This document shows positions 16,938 through 24,933 of a stretch of 64,000 nt of DNA, piece after piece. The stretch covers positions 141,131 through 205,130 of the forward strand of contig CACOYM010000002.1 in the NCBI GenBank assembly GCA_902631395.1, read 5' to 3'. This stretch comes from Halieaceae bacterium (GTDB lineage Bacteria > Pseudomonadota > Gammaproteobacteria > Pseudomonadales > Halieaceae). The notes beneath the pieces are model-generated. The model made no database searches. It saw only the letters and a program-made list of their open reading frames with translations, and had not been told where the DNA came from. The number at the start of each line of letters is the position of its first letter. Positions within the stretch are counted from its first letter, which is position 1. Both the position numbers and the translations under genes were made by a program.

Positions 16938-18866
16938 TCAAACGGGTTTGATCATTTTTTTCAATACGTTGGCGACACGGCCCGCATCCTCGGCCACCAG
17001 CAACCTGACAACCGCAACCTTGTCATCGTAACTATTGGCGGTATCAAGCATATCTGCCGAGATCGCTGATTTCTTGGGTTTAAGCTTGGCCTTGATCTCA
17101 TCAAGTGACTCGCCCTCTTCCAGCGCTTTCCTATCGGCAAGACTCAACTCACCGTCAATAAGTTGCCCGTCCAGAAGTGCTTCATTCTCCTCAATCTTCG
17201 GCATATATACCCTGAGTACGGGTGCGATGACCAATAGGAAAAATGCGATCAAGCCGATGGAGGTCATACCGTGACGCCCCCACTCAATGATGGCAGGGTC
17301 CTTGTGCCATGGTAGCTGGTAATCCTGAGGAGCGTCAGTGAAAAACGGCGCTGAAGTCATCGTCAAGGTATCGCCCCGAGCAGCGTCGTAGGGCAGGGCT
17401 GTAATCACTAGTGAACGAAAGCGCTCTATTTCCTCAGCCATGAACCGCTGCAAATCAGCACTAGGAATCGGTGCCATTGACGCCGCCGAACCAGCGATAG
17501 CGCCATCGTTACCTTCGGCTGCACCCTCCTCAAGCAGATCAGGCGTAACAGTGGACTGCTCATCGAGAGACGCGTAATACCTCCGCTTGGCTAAATCACG
17601 GAGCGCCTCATCATTGATAATGACTCCCGCTGTCATCGACGTGACACGGCCCGCCTGCTCTTTTACGAACAGGATCTCTTTATCTAACTCGTAGTTGCGT
17701 GTGGTCTGCTCGCGCTCGGTGGTCGCCGTCTCTGTATTGACGGGGTTTTCTGCGACCTCACCCTCAGGCACTACCTCGGGCTGATCCGGCGGAATATTGG
17801 TCGTCCCCCCCGGGATACCTGAAGCCGCAATACCAGTTTGCGTATCCGAGGTGATTACCTCCGAGCGGATCTCCGGGCCGCCACCCTCGACATCAAGGTA
17901 CTGCTCTCGAGTGGTCTCGCGCTGCGTGAAGTCCATCTCCAAGTTCACGACCGTTCGCACATTACCGCCACCCAGAGCGGGAATCAGTAACTCGCGGATG
18001 CGCTCGGCCAACTCGGCCTCACGCTCAGCTTCGAAGCGCGCATTATTGAGTGCGGGTGTACCATCCTTATCGGCATTGCTGCCTGTCAGTAAGTTCCCGT
18101 AATGATCCACCACGGTGACATCCTGAGTAGCGAGATAAGGCACGCTGGCGCTGACGAGGTGAACAATAGAGAGAACTTGGGCAGGATCTACCACGCGCCC
18201 ACGATAGGGCTTAACGATAACCGATGCTTTTGCAGGCTGCCGATCCCGGACAAACACGCTCTGCTTGGGTGCAGCCAGGTGGACTCTTGCTGTCTCGATA
18301 GTACTGATCTCAGCAATGGTTCTAGCCAGTTCGACTTCAATGGCGTTGTTATACTTGACCTGCTCCATAAACTGACTGGTAGTCATGGAGCTACCCTCGG
18401 CGAGAGAGCCCATACCTCCTTCAGCAGCGGCGCGGGGTATTCCTTGTGAGGCCAAAAAGATCCTAGCAGCCTGAAAATCGTTTTCTGGAACCTCGAGCCG
18501 GCCTGTTGATTTATTGATTCGAACGTCGTAATTGGCTGACTTCAGCGCCTCAAAGGCCAGCTGCACATCCGCAGACTCCATGCCGTCAGACACGCTTCTG
18601 TAAGGCGTCGAAGTCATAATTGACCAGAAAATAAGCACTACTAAAAGTGACAGCAGGCCGATAATGGCGGGCATAGCGCGCTTTACCGCGGGCTGCGCCA
18701 TGACATCTCTAACGGCAGGCATTGCCGAAGCCTGGTCGTTCGAACCGGCATTGGCCTGCTCAGCAGGCAATGCGGCCTTGCCCGTCTCAACTGGCGTATT
18801 ATTGCCTGAGCTGACTTCGGTGGCCGAACCCTCTATCACTGCACGATCTTCGAGTGCTGCTTCCAT
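16938..18866 (-). CDS. fliF: Flagellar MS-ring protein FliF
   Basis: FliF builds the MS-ring, the base on which the rotor and export gate assemble. Two transmembrane helices flank the periplasmic ring-building motifs: one near residues 64-84 (MPAIIGLLSLLVVLIFWSIM), the other near 535-557 (GMTSIGLIAFFLLVIAPVLRV). The YscJ/FliF core includes FMEQVKYNNAIEVELARTIA and ARVHLAAPKQSVF. The C-terminal FliG-binding tail is present (VAVVRLLVAEDAGRVANVLKKMI). At 642 residues it is long: about 55 polar residues precede the first helix and the loop before the second helix is expanded. It is followed 9 bases later by fliG. Confidence 0.95.
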   Translation of the reverse strand: MEAALEDRAVIEGSATEVSSGNNTPVETGKAALPAEQANAGSNDQASAMPAVRDVMAQPAVKRAMPAIIGLLSLLVVLIFWSIMTSTPYRSVSDGMESADVQLAFEALKSANYDVRINKSTGRLEVPENDFQAARIFLASQGIPRAAAEGGMGSLAEGSSMTTSQFMEQVKYNNAIEVELARTIAEISTIETARVHLAAPKQSVFVRDRQPAKASVIVKPYRGRVVDPAQVLSIVHLVSASVPYLATQDVTVVDHYGNLLTGSNADKDGTPALNNARFEAEREAELAERIRELLIPALGGGNVRTVVNLEMDFTQRETTREQYLDVEGGGPEIRSEVITSDTQTGIAASGIPGGTTNIPPDQPEVVPEGEVAENPVNTETATTEREQTTRNYELDKEILFVKEQAGRVTSMTAGVIINDEALRDLAKRRYYASLDEQSTVTPDLLEEGAAEGNDGAIAGSAASMAPIPSADLQRFMAEEIERFRSLVITALPYDAARGDTLTMTSAPFFTDAPQDYQLPWHKDPAIIEWGRHGMTSIGLIAFFLLVIAPVLRVYMPKIEENEALLDGQLIDGELSLADRKALEEGESLDEIKAKLKPKKSAISADMLDTANSYDDKVAVVRLLVAEDAGRVANVLKKMIKPV

Positions 18867-18896
18867 ATTCGATTACCCCTCACCGCTGCCTATGAG

Positions 18897-19226
18897 TTAA
18901 ACAGGCATACTCATAACGTCTTGATACGCTTTCAACACCTTGTTGCGGACCTGCAACGTTGCCTCAAAAGCGACGGACGCTCGTTGTGAATCAATCAACA
19001 CATCGGTAACACTGACGTCTCCCGATGCTTCGAAATTGGTCTTAGTCTCGGCAGATTGCATTTGAGTCGCATTCACCGAGCGAATCGCCGCCAACAAATC
19101 TGAGGCAAACCGCGATTGCTGTTGTTCATTACTAATCCCCAGTGAAACATCAGCGGCACGACTATTTGCGAGCTCTGCCTGTCTAATGACGTTCATCACA
19201 CCTTGCATATTGGTCTTATCAATCAT
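18897..19226 (-). CDS. fliE: Flagellar hook-basal body protein FliE
   Basis: FliE joins the MS-ring to the proximal rod. The 109-residue protein has the typical C-terminal block: VTDVLIDSQRASVAFEATLQVRNKVLKAYQDVMSMPV. Its start overlaps the stop of the upstream sigma-54 activator gene by 4 bases (ATGA). fliE is therefore not the first gene of its transcript here; it is coupled to the regulator. Confidence 0.95.
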   Translation of the reverse strand: MIDKTNMQGVMNVIRQAELANSRAADVSLGISNEQQQSRFASDLLAAIRSVNATQMQSAETKTNFEASGDVSVTDVLIDSQRASVAFEATLQVRNKVLKAYQDVMSMPV

Positions 19227-20686
19227 GGTGCACCTATCGATTGCATGCCGTCGGGCTCAGCCGTTTTAAGCTTCTGTAACTTGTGCCTTAGCGTCCTGGG
19301 GCTAATCCCCAGCCGCTCTGCCGCTTCTTTCTTCGAGTCCGTCTCCTGAAGCGCCGCTTGTATCAACTGCCACTCGGCTTGCTCTTTAGCGGAGACAAGG
19401 TCCTGATCAGATTGGATTACGGTATGCTGAATGTCGGGGATATCCTTTTCTGGGCTAAGAACTGCTGGCGATTGAGGGGGCAGAGAGGATGGAGAAAACT
19501 CCAGCGCATCAAAATAAATATGGTCCGCTTGAATAACATTGTGAACAGCCAAGACTTTCGCACGGCAAATGACGTTGTCCAACTCCCTCACATTGCCTGG
19601 CCAAGGATGCGCAAGCAGTTGTTCGATGGCTGGTTCTTCAATTTGCATACTGATACCGGCAATTTGCTCAGATGCGGCAAATGTAATCGCCAGCTGTCGA
19701 ATGTCCTCGGGTCTCTCGCACAGCGGCGGAATGGCAATATGAAAGGCGTTCAAGCGATAAAGAAGATCTTCTCTAAATTCACCCCGCTTGACTAAATTCA
19801 CAAGATCGCGGTTCGTCGCTGCAACCAAGCGCACATCGAAATCTATTTCGCGAGTACTGCCGATCCTCGCAGCTTTCCGCTCCTGAATAACACGCAATAA
19901 CTTGGGTTGGATGTGCAGCGGCAGTTCACCAACCTCATCCAGAAAAAGCGTGCCTTGATGTGCCTCTTCGAAGATTCCAGGTTGATCTTTTACGGCACCG
20001 GTGAACGAACCCTTAATGTGGCCGAATAAGATGCTCTCGACTAAGTGTTCTGGCATTGCTGAGCAGTTAAGCGCAATAAACGGGCCAGCTGCTCTGGACG
20101 ATGCGTTATGTAAGATTTGGGCTACCACCTCCTTACCAACACCCGAGGGTCCCGAGAGCAACGCTGTCACATCAACTTGAGCGACACGCTGCACGAGGGC
20201 GAGCATCGCTTTGCTGACTGGGTCACCGAAGACCACCTGTTTTCGCTGACCGCGAGAAGGGATAGAAGGTCTCGGGCGAGACGCGGACTGCTCAGTAGAT
20301 TGCGATATCAGTTGATGCAGTGTGCTAACCATCAAAGTAATCAGGTCTTCCCAATCCGATTGCTCAGTGTAGGTCTCGAAGACGGCTAAGCCGTGAGCGC
20401 CCACAAAGTGAGCCAGTTTCAAATCACCTTCTGGAATTAACACGCCCGTAGTTTCTCGCGCTTGTTGCAGTACCTGCGTAAGGTAAGTGTCTTCCGACTC
20501 CCACGCCGGACCAACAGCAATGCAAGACGTTGCACCTGACGCGGCACGCTCAGCAAAGGTGTCGTTGGCTTGAGTAATAGAAACGAGGTATTCCACAGCG
20601 TCAGCTCTCAGGCGTTCCTCGGGGAAGCCGGTCCCTCGCACTGCCAAAACGTTGAGGCGCTGATCTGTCGAAATGTTTGCGGTCAC
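19223..20686 (-). CDS. Sigma-54-dependent flagellar activator (FleR/FlrC-like) with degenerate receiver
   Basis: This is an enhancer-binding activator of sigma-54 RNA polymerase. The AAA+ domain has Walker A GPSGVGKE, the sigma-54 contact loop GSFTGA (usual GAFTGA), Walker B GTLFLDEVGE and the arginine-finger segment FREDLLYRLN. A Fis-type helix-turn-helix ends the protein (KKEAAERLGISPRTLRHKL). The first 140 or so residues look like a receiver-type fold, but I see no clear phospho-acceptor Asp pattern, and no FleS/FlrB kinase gene is adjacent. The track start (ATG at 20707) would lie one base from the start point of the sigma-54 promoter predicted at 20720-20734. I prefer the GTG at 20686, which has GGGGA 9 bases upstream (488 residues). 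Its 3' end overlaps fliE. It is probably the FleR/FlrC equivalent controlling the fli operon and other class III genes. Confidence 0.88.
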   Translation of the reverse strand: MTANISTDQRLNVLAVRGTGFPEERLRADAVEYLVSITQANDTFAERAASGATSCIAVGPAWESEDTYLTQVLQQARETTGVLIPEGDLKLAHFVGAHGLAVFETYTEQSDWEDLITLMVSTLHQLISQSTEQSASRPRPSIPSRGQRKQVVFGDPVSKAMLALVQRVAQVDVTALLSGPSGVGKEVVAQILHNASSRAAGPFIALNCSAMPEHLVESILFGHIKGSFTGAVKDQPGIFEEAHQGTLFLDEVGELPLHIQPKLLRVIQERKAARIGSTREIDFDVRLVAATNRDLVNLVKRGEFREDLLYRLNAFHIAIPPLCERPEDIRQLAITFAASEQIAGISMQIEEPAIEQLLAHPWPGNVRELDNVICRAKVLAVHNVIQADHIYFDALEFSPSSLPPQSPAVLSPEKDIPDIQHTVIQSDQDLVSAKEQAEWQLIQAALQETDSKKEAAERLGISPRTLRHKLQKLKTAEPDGMQSIGAP

Positions 20687-20719
20687 TGCTTTGCATCCCC
20701 ATTGCATGCACTTGTAGCA

Positions 20720-20734
20720 GCAAGGGAAAGGCCA
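20720..20734 (-). promoter_or_regulatory. Sigma-54 (-24/-12) promoter for the activator-fliE-flhB operon
   Basis: The minus strand reads TGGCCTTTCCCTTGC. This has TGGC, exactly 7 bases, then TTGC, the strict spacing of sigma-54 promoters (consensus TGGCAC-N5-TTGCW). The -24 GG and -12 GC pairs are intact. The start point would be near 20708, which argues that translation begins at the GTG at 20686. A FleQ-box-like palindrome lies about 100 bp upstream. Prediction by eye, supported by spacing and context. Confidence 0.7.
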
Positions 20735-20796
20735 TCATAAGAAAAATCAATATAAACAGTAAGTTAAAATTTTTTTGGCCTACATAAGTCTGTGTA

Positions 20797-20823
20797 TTTG
20801 ACACATTTGTCAAATTTTTGACA
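20797..20823. promoter_or_regulatory. FleQ-box-like enhancer: three TTTGACA/TGTCAAA half-sites
   Basis: TTTGACA-CATT-TGTCAAA (20797-20814) is a perfect inverted repeat. It is followed at once by a third half-site, giving TGTCAAA-TT-TTTGACA (20808-20823). The latter contains GTCA-N6-TGAC, the spacing of the published Pseudomonas FleQ box as I recall it (GTCAATAAATTGAC). It lies roughly 90-115 bases upstream of the predicted sigma-54 start point, a usual distance for enhancer-binding activators, and directly after the fleQ-like gene. Confidence 0.6.
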
Positions 20824-20831
20824 GCCTTACG

Positions 20832-21932
20832 TCAGCTTTTAGCGATATTCAGCCTGCCCATCTTTTCAATCAAGGTCGTGCGCTTGACGCCCAATAACCG
20901 CGCAGCCTCGGAAATATTGCTATTCGCGTCAGCCAGCGCTTTTTCGATAAGCTGTTTTTCAAAATCCGTCACGCGATCCTTTAAAGACCCCTCAGTGAGC
21001 TGATCGGACGCGGGCGATTCGGCCGCTGTAATCCCCAGCACACGCGCCAGACCATCTTCATCCCCATCATCGCTCATATCAGCTAGCAGCACCGCGTGCA
21101 CATTGGACTCATTCGAAACCTGGACCTCACTGGCGCCATGCGGGTCAGCGCCCATGAGTTTCACCATTTGTGGCGGAAGAAAGTCAGAGGGTAACGTGTA
21201 GAGGTTGACCGTCTCACCCGGATAAAGAGCCGACAAACGGCGACAAAAATTTTCCAGCTCTCTGACATTGCCGGGCCAATGGTATGCCTGTAACAAACTG
21301 ACTGACCGCGCACTGAGCTTGATCGCCTCACCCTGAAAGGCGTAGACCACTCTGAAGTGGTCGAACAACTCAACAATTTCCTCGGGGCGCTCTCTAAGCG
21401 GCGCTACTGTAATAGGTATCACATTCAGACGGAAAAAAAGATCTTCCCGAAACTGTCCAGTTTCAATCAAGGATTCCAGCGATTTATGTGTGGCAGAAAT
21501 GATCCTCACATCAACGGCCACCTCCTTGCCCGAGCCAACCGGTGTCACCACTCCTTCTTGCACCACTCGTAACAGCTTCACCTGCAAATCTGCAGGCATA
21601 TCGCCAATCTCATCAAGCAACAGCGAACCGCCATCCGCTAACCGCATCCTGCCTTGGTAACTACTGACGGCACCTGAAAAAGCGCCTTTCTCGTGGCCAA
21701 ACAACTCGCTCTCCAGAAGCTCGTTTGGGATTGCACTGCAGTTCACTGCAATAAAGTCACCGGAAGAGTCACGGCCCGAGAGACGATGAATCTCTCGCGC
21801 AACCAGCTCTTTTCCCACTCCAGTCGCGCCACGCACTAATACCGGTGCATCGGTAACGGCCACTCGCTCGAGGTGCTCGAGTAATTCACGCGTAACAGCG
21901 CTGCTACCGATCAAACTGCGATGCATTGGCAT
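20832..21932 (-). CDS. fleQ: FleQ-like sigma-54 activator without N-terminal regulatory domain
   Basis: FleQ is the master flagellar activator of pseudomonads (FlrA in Vibrio). The C-terminal half matches FleQ closely: LKDRVTDFEKQLIEKALADA and the Fis-type helix-turn-helix ISEAARLLGVKRTTLIEKM. The AAA+ domain has Walker A GATGVGKE, a GAFSGA loop (usual GAFTGA), Walker B GSLLLDEIGD and FREDLFFRLN. The AAA+ domain starts almost at residue 8, so the roughly 130-residue FleQ N-terminal domain is missing; the protein is 366 residues against about 490. A small unrelated gene ends 18 bases upstream. No strong ribosome site precedes the ATG. It is probably the FleQ ortholog in PspF-like form. A second, full-length FleQ elsewhere cannot be excluded. 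Confidence 0.82.
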   Translation of the reverse strand: MPMHRSLIGSSAVTRELLEHLERVAVTDAPVLVRGATGVGKELVAREIHRLSGRDSSGDFIAVNCSAIPNELLESELFGHEKGAFSGAVSSYQGRMRLADGGSLLLDEIGDMPADLQVKLLRVVQEGVVTPVGSGKEVAVDVRIISATHKSLESLIETGQFREDLFFRLNVIPITVAPLRERPEEIVELFDHFRVVYAFQGEAIKLSARSVSLLQAYHWPGNVRELENFCRRLSALYPGETVNLYTLPSDFLPPQMVKLMGADPHGASEVQVSNESNVHAVLLADMSDDGDEDGLARVLGITAAESPASDQLTEGSLKDRVTDFEKQLIEKALADANSNISEAARLLGVKRTTLIEKMGRLNIAKS

Positions 21933-21950
21933 GGGGAGATTTGGAAGGCT

Positions 21951-22289
21951 TTATTCACACGCATTGACAGCAGTATTGGCTGAGGCGGGCTTGTCATCGG
22001 GGGAATTAGTTTGAGTTGAAATTTGAGTCACATTGGCGCCAACGATAATGTTGGAGCTCGCGAGTGGACTGTTCCCTCGAAGCGAATGGCTGCTCCCAGC
22101 ATAAAGGACGACCACGTTCGCTGGGATCTCCCCAATCTCTCCGCCCGATTGAGTGCGACTAGCGACGCCCTCTTGCTCCATTTTTTTGCACACACTTTTG
22201 TAGGAGGCACCAGCGATCGTCTCTGAAAAAGCGCCGTGAGGGAACACCGCCAGTAAGATCGCCATTGAAGCTGTAAAATTCAGTTGCAT
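21951..22289 (-). CDS. Small secreted protein of unknown function upstream of fleQ
   Basis: This 112-residue protein is not recognised. The first 23 residues form a signal peptide (MQLNFTASMAILLAVFPHGAFS, cut likely after FS or SET). The mature part is polar, with Cys residues near positions 34 and 111 that could pair. It contains GEIGEIPANVVVLYAGSSHSL, a strand-like segment. It is probably co-transcribed with the fleQ-like gene 18 bases downstream. A periplasmic signal input to flagellar control is conceivable from position only; no motif supports it. Confidence 0.6.
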   Translation of the reverse strand: MQLNFTASMAILLAVFPHGAFSETIAGASYKSVCKKMEQEGVASRTQSGGEIGEIPANVVVLYAGSSHSLRGNSPLASSNIIVGANVTQISTQTNSPDDKPASANTAVNACE

Positions 22290-22490
22290 GCAGGTTTAAT
22301 CTCCACGATGGTCTCGTATGGCAAACACCAGTGCGATCATCAACGGCTTATTGGCCGCTTTTCCTACGATTTCTGGACTAGCAGGTCGCTTTTTGCACTT
22401 ACGTTAAGCGGACCTTGCTGGCAACATACTCTAAGCAAAAAAAAGCGGCAACCGCGCTCAAAAACCGCCATAAGCGAAAAGGACTGAGAT

Positions 22491-23411
22491 TTGACTACCC
22501 GGCGTTACATCGGCTCCTTGTTTGAAAGATCTTCACAACACAAAAAGGCAGCCCGAAGAGTCAATACCTTCTTGTTTCTTCTGATCTCGCTCAACCTCGT
22601 CGCGATTACATTGGAATCCGTGGCTTCTATCAGAGCCTCCTGGGCTTTCGAGCTGCAGGTATTTGAATTCATTTCGGTGGTTTTTTTCTCGATTGAGTAT
22701 GTACTCCGGATCTGGACAGCGCCCGACAACGAGGACCTAAAGGGCCAGTCGCCGCTGAAAAAACGTCTCAGCTACATCTTCAGCTTCACCGGGCTAATCG
22801 ATCTAATCGCCATTTTGCCTACACTATTACAATTCATTTGGGTCGGCGCAGACCTGCGACTCCTTCGTGTGATGCGCTTAGCACGGCTATTGAAGCTCAG
22901 CCACTACACCACGGCGCTCGAAGATCTGGTTTCTGCTATCTACTCAGAGCGGCAAGCGTTTGGGGCAGCGCTATATCTGATGGTTGTCGCTCTGTTCCTT
23001 TCCAGCTCGCTGATATATGTGGCTGAGCACGACGCTCAGCCCAGTGCCTTTCCGTCAATCCCCGAGACCATGTGGTGGTCTATCGTCACTCTAACCACGG
23101 TGGGATACGGTGATGTGTCTCCCATAACCGCCGGAGGGAAGCTGATAGGGGCGTTCACCGCCATCATGGGCGTCTGTACCGTGGCGCTCCTGACCGGCAT
23201 TGTAGGCGCAGGCTTCTCTAAGCAGATGTCAAAGCAATACGCGGAATTTGAGCACAAACTTCGGGAAGCACTGGAAGATGGCATCATCTCGAACGAGGAG
23301 GCGGCAGAAATAGAAGAGCTGCGAGAACGGATGGGGTTGTCAAAAACCCAGGCTGAGGAGCTTGCCCACCACCTGATAGAAACAAAAAAAGCCAACAATG
23401 AGGATAGCTGA
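22491..23411 (+). CDS. Voltage-gated potassium channel, six-transmembrane Kv type
   Basis: This is a 306-residue six-helix potassium channel. Hydrophobic helices S1-S6 span about residues 24-235. S4 carries the voltage-sensor arginines (LRLLRVMRLARLLKL). The pore loop has the selectivity filter TTVGYGDV near 196-203, followed by S6. The C-terminal 60 residues are a charged helical region with an acidic loop (ALEDGIISNEEAAEIEELRERMG), possibly a tetramerisation or short regulatory domain. The start is a TTG; no ATG lies upstream of the conserved helices. It is transcribed away from the flagellar block and stands alone. Confidence 0.92.
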   Translation: MTTRRYIGSLFERSSQHKKAARRVNTFLFLLISLNLVAITLESVASIRASWAFELQVFEFISVVFFSIEYVLRIWTAPDNEDLKGQSPLKKRLSYIFSFTGLIDLIAILPTLLQFIWVGADLRLLRVMRLARLLKLSHYTTALEDLVSAIYSERQAFGAALYLMVVALFLSSSLIYVAEHDAQPSAFPSIPETMWWSIVTLTTVGYGDVSPITAGGKLIGAFTAIMGVCTVALLTGIVGAGFSKQMSKQYAEFEHKLREALEDGIISNEEAAEIEELRERMGLSKTQAEELAHHLIETKKANNEDS

Positions 23412-23450
23412 CGTCAACCAGCTAACTCGAGAATGCAGTCGATAAATAGA

Positions 23451-23759
23451 CTACCCGTGATCTCTAAAGCGGAACATGACCGGCATTAGCTGATAATCCG
23501 GCTCATCTTCAAGGTACTTCTGTTCCATTTCTGTCCATCGTGTGGTGCCAATTCGCCACCTTAAATGGTCATCGAAGCCTGCCTCGGATTGCCAATAGGA
23601 CATAGCAACGACGGTGTCCTCCTCCAAATCCTCTGCGACATAAATCCAGTCGCAGGCGGGAGCGGCCATGGTTGCCTGTGCAACAACGGAGAAATCCGCG
23701 AGAAATGACGCTTTTTGCGTCTCTCGGACCCGATAAGTTGTTTTTACGATCAAAGCCAT
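23451..23759 (-). CDS. Small protein of probable antibiotic-biosynthesis-monooxygenase (ABM) fold
   Basis: The 102-residue protein has the size and strand-helix pattern of a ferredoxin-like dimeric ABM/EthD-type domain: VKTTYRVRETQKASFLADF, then CDWIYVAEDLEEDTVVAMSYWQSEAGFDDHLR. The YWQSEAGFDDH stretch is typical of ABM-type proteins, where a Trp follows a strand. No catalytic role can be assigned. It has no close partner; the next minus-strand gene upstream starts 179 bases away. Family call is tentative. Confidence 0.6.
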   Translation of the reverse strand: MALIVKTTYRVRETQKASFLADFSVVAQATMAAPACDWIYVAEDLEEDTVVAMSYWQSEAGFDDHLRWRIGTTRWTEMEQKYLEDEPDYQLMPVMFRFRDHG

Positions 23760-23937
23760 TGGTCACATATCCCGCTCAAACTATTGCAAAAGTGTAGCCG
23801 TGGTTTCCCCGTGTCTCAAGCATAGGCTAAATCTTAGTTGAGTTCTGCAGCGGAATCTGACGGGCCTTATAGTGCGCTCTTGCTGTAAAAAACGAGCGGA
23901 TGCGCATCATCGACGCACAACGCTTAAAGCGAGACCG

Positions 23938-24348
23938 TCATGGCGCAGACGCTTGACTCTGGATCATCTTTAACATACTCATCATGCGCTCGTGGACTTT
24001 ATTAACAGCTCTGAGCGGACGCACCATAACCTTGAATTCAACGATGAGATTATTTTTGACCTGAATCAGGTCGATTCCGTTGACGTGAACGCCGTCAATT
24101 TTGCACTCGAACTCCAGCACAACGTTATCTTTATCGCGCACTTCTCGGACATAATGGAAGTCAGAGTCGAAAACCTGACCTGCAGCTTTCAAATACAGAA
24201 AGGTGATATCACGGCCCTTCTGCGGTGTATGGACAACTGGTGACCAGAATACGCAGTCGAGGTGAAGCAGGTCATAAAGCCCATCGGTGGTGCCCCGGGC
24301 CATCATATCTTGCCAGCGATCAATTGCATGCAGCATTTCAGTGGTCAT
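23938..24348 (-). CDS. SnoaL/NTF2-like fold protein
   Basis: The 136-residue protein fits the cone-shaped NTF2/SnoaL-like fold: an N-terminal helix (MLHAIDRWQDMMARGTTDGL), then DLLHLDCVFWSPVVHTPQKG, a pattern seen in ketosteroid-isomerase-like proteins. Strands VVLEFECKIDGVHVNGIDLIQVKN follow. Such proteins may be enzymes or binding domains, and no active site is evident. The ATG shares one base with the stop of the upstream HTH-like gene (TAATG), so the two are translationally coupled. Confidence 0.75.
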   Translation of the reverse strand: MTTEMLHAIDRWQDMMARGTTDGLYDLLHLDCVFWSPVVHTPQKGRDITFLYLKAAGQVFDSDFHYVREVRDKDNVVLEFECKIDGVHVNGIDLIQVKNNLIVEFKVMVRPLRAVNKVHERMMSMLKMIQSQASAP

Positions 24349-24737
24349 TAGTGTCTTCCATGGGGCGTCTCAAGCTGTTTGTCGTCCGGTGACTTTCGCG
24401 GATCAGTATACTGCTCTGTGTGAAGATCTCGCTGGGCAGCTAGCCGCACTTCGTAGGCTTCTTGGCCACGCAGCCGGTTCGCTTTGCTCACCTGCATATG
24501 ATATTTCCTTCGCTTGTGCGCAGCGATCAGTCGCTGGAACCACTCGCTGTCCTGCTCTCCCGAAAGCCAGGCTTCAACCTGTGCAATGTCGATACCCAGG
24601 CGATAGGCGATACGCGACGGACGAATTCTGTAGACATGGAACTCTGCCACAAGATCAATTTGCTGCTCTGTCGTGAGCGAACACTCGCAGGCATAGCCTA
24701 TCGGCGGGTTGGGGCTTCTATTGTTAGCAACTTCCAT
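24348..24737 (-). CDS. Unknown small protein with an HTH-like segment
   Basis: This protein is not recognised. I set the start at MEVANNRS (129 residues) because GGAAG lies 5 bases upstream; the GTG 132 bases further up in the track has no ribosome site and would leave no room for a pyk promoter. A central segment, EFHVYRIRPSRIAYRLGIDIAQVEAWLSGEQD, looks like a helix-turn-helix of the Xre/transposase-helix kind. It is followed by a very basic helix (HKRRKYHMQVSKANRLRG). A CxC pair lies just before it (YACECSL). DNA or RNA binding is plausible. It is coupled to the NTF2-like gene and divergent from pyk. Confidence 0.65.
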   Translation of the reverse strand: MEVANNRSPNPPIGYACECSLTTEQQIDLVAEFHVYRIRPSRIAYRLGIDIAQVEAWLSGEQDSEWFQRLIAAHKRRKYHMQVSKANRLRGQEAYEVRLAAQRDLHTEQYTDPRKSPDDKQLETPHGRH

Positions 24738-24933
24738 CGTTTCTTCCGGTGGCCAGTTGGGCGGCCTTTGCACACACTCATTCACTGCACTATCGGTATT
24801 GTGACATAGCGCTTGCCACCATGATCCTGAGATACTTTGGATATCTGTCGATAGGATCTTTAAAAGCACTTTGCCTTGAACGAAATAGCTTTTTGCAATG
24901 GGCCCCTATGTTAGCAAAGGAAGACTCACTCCC

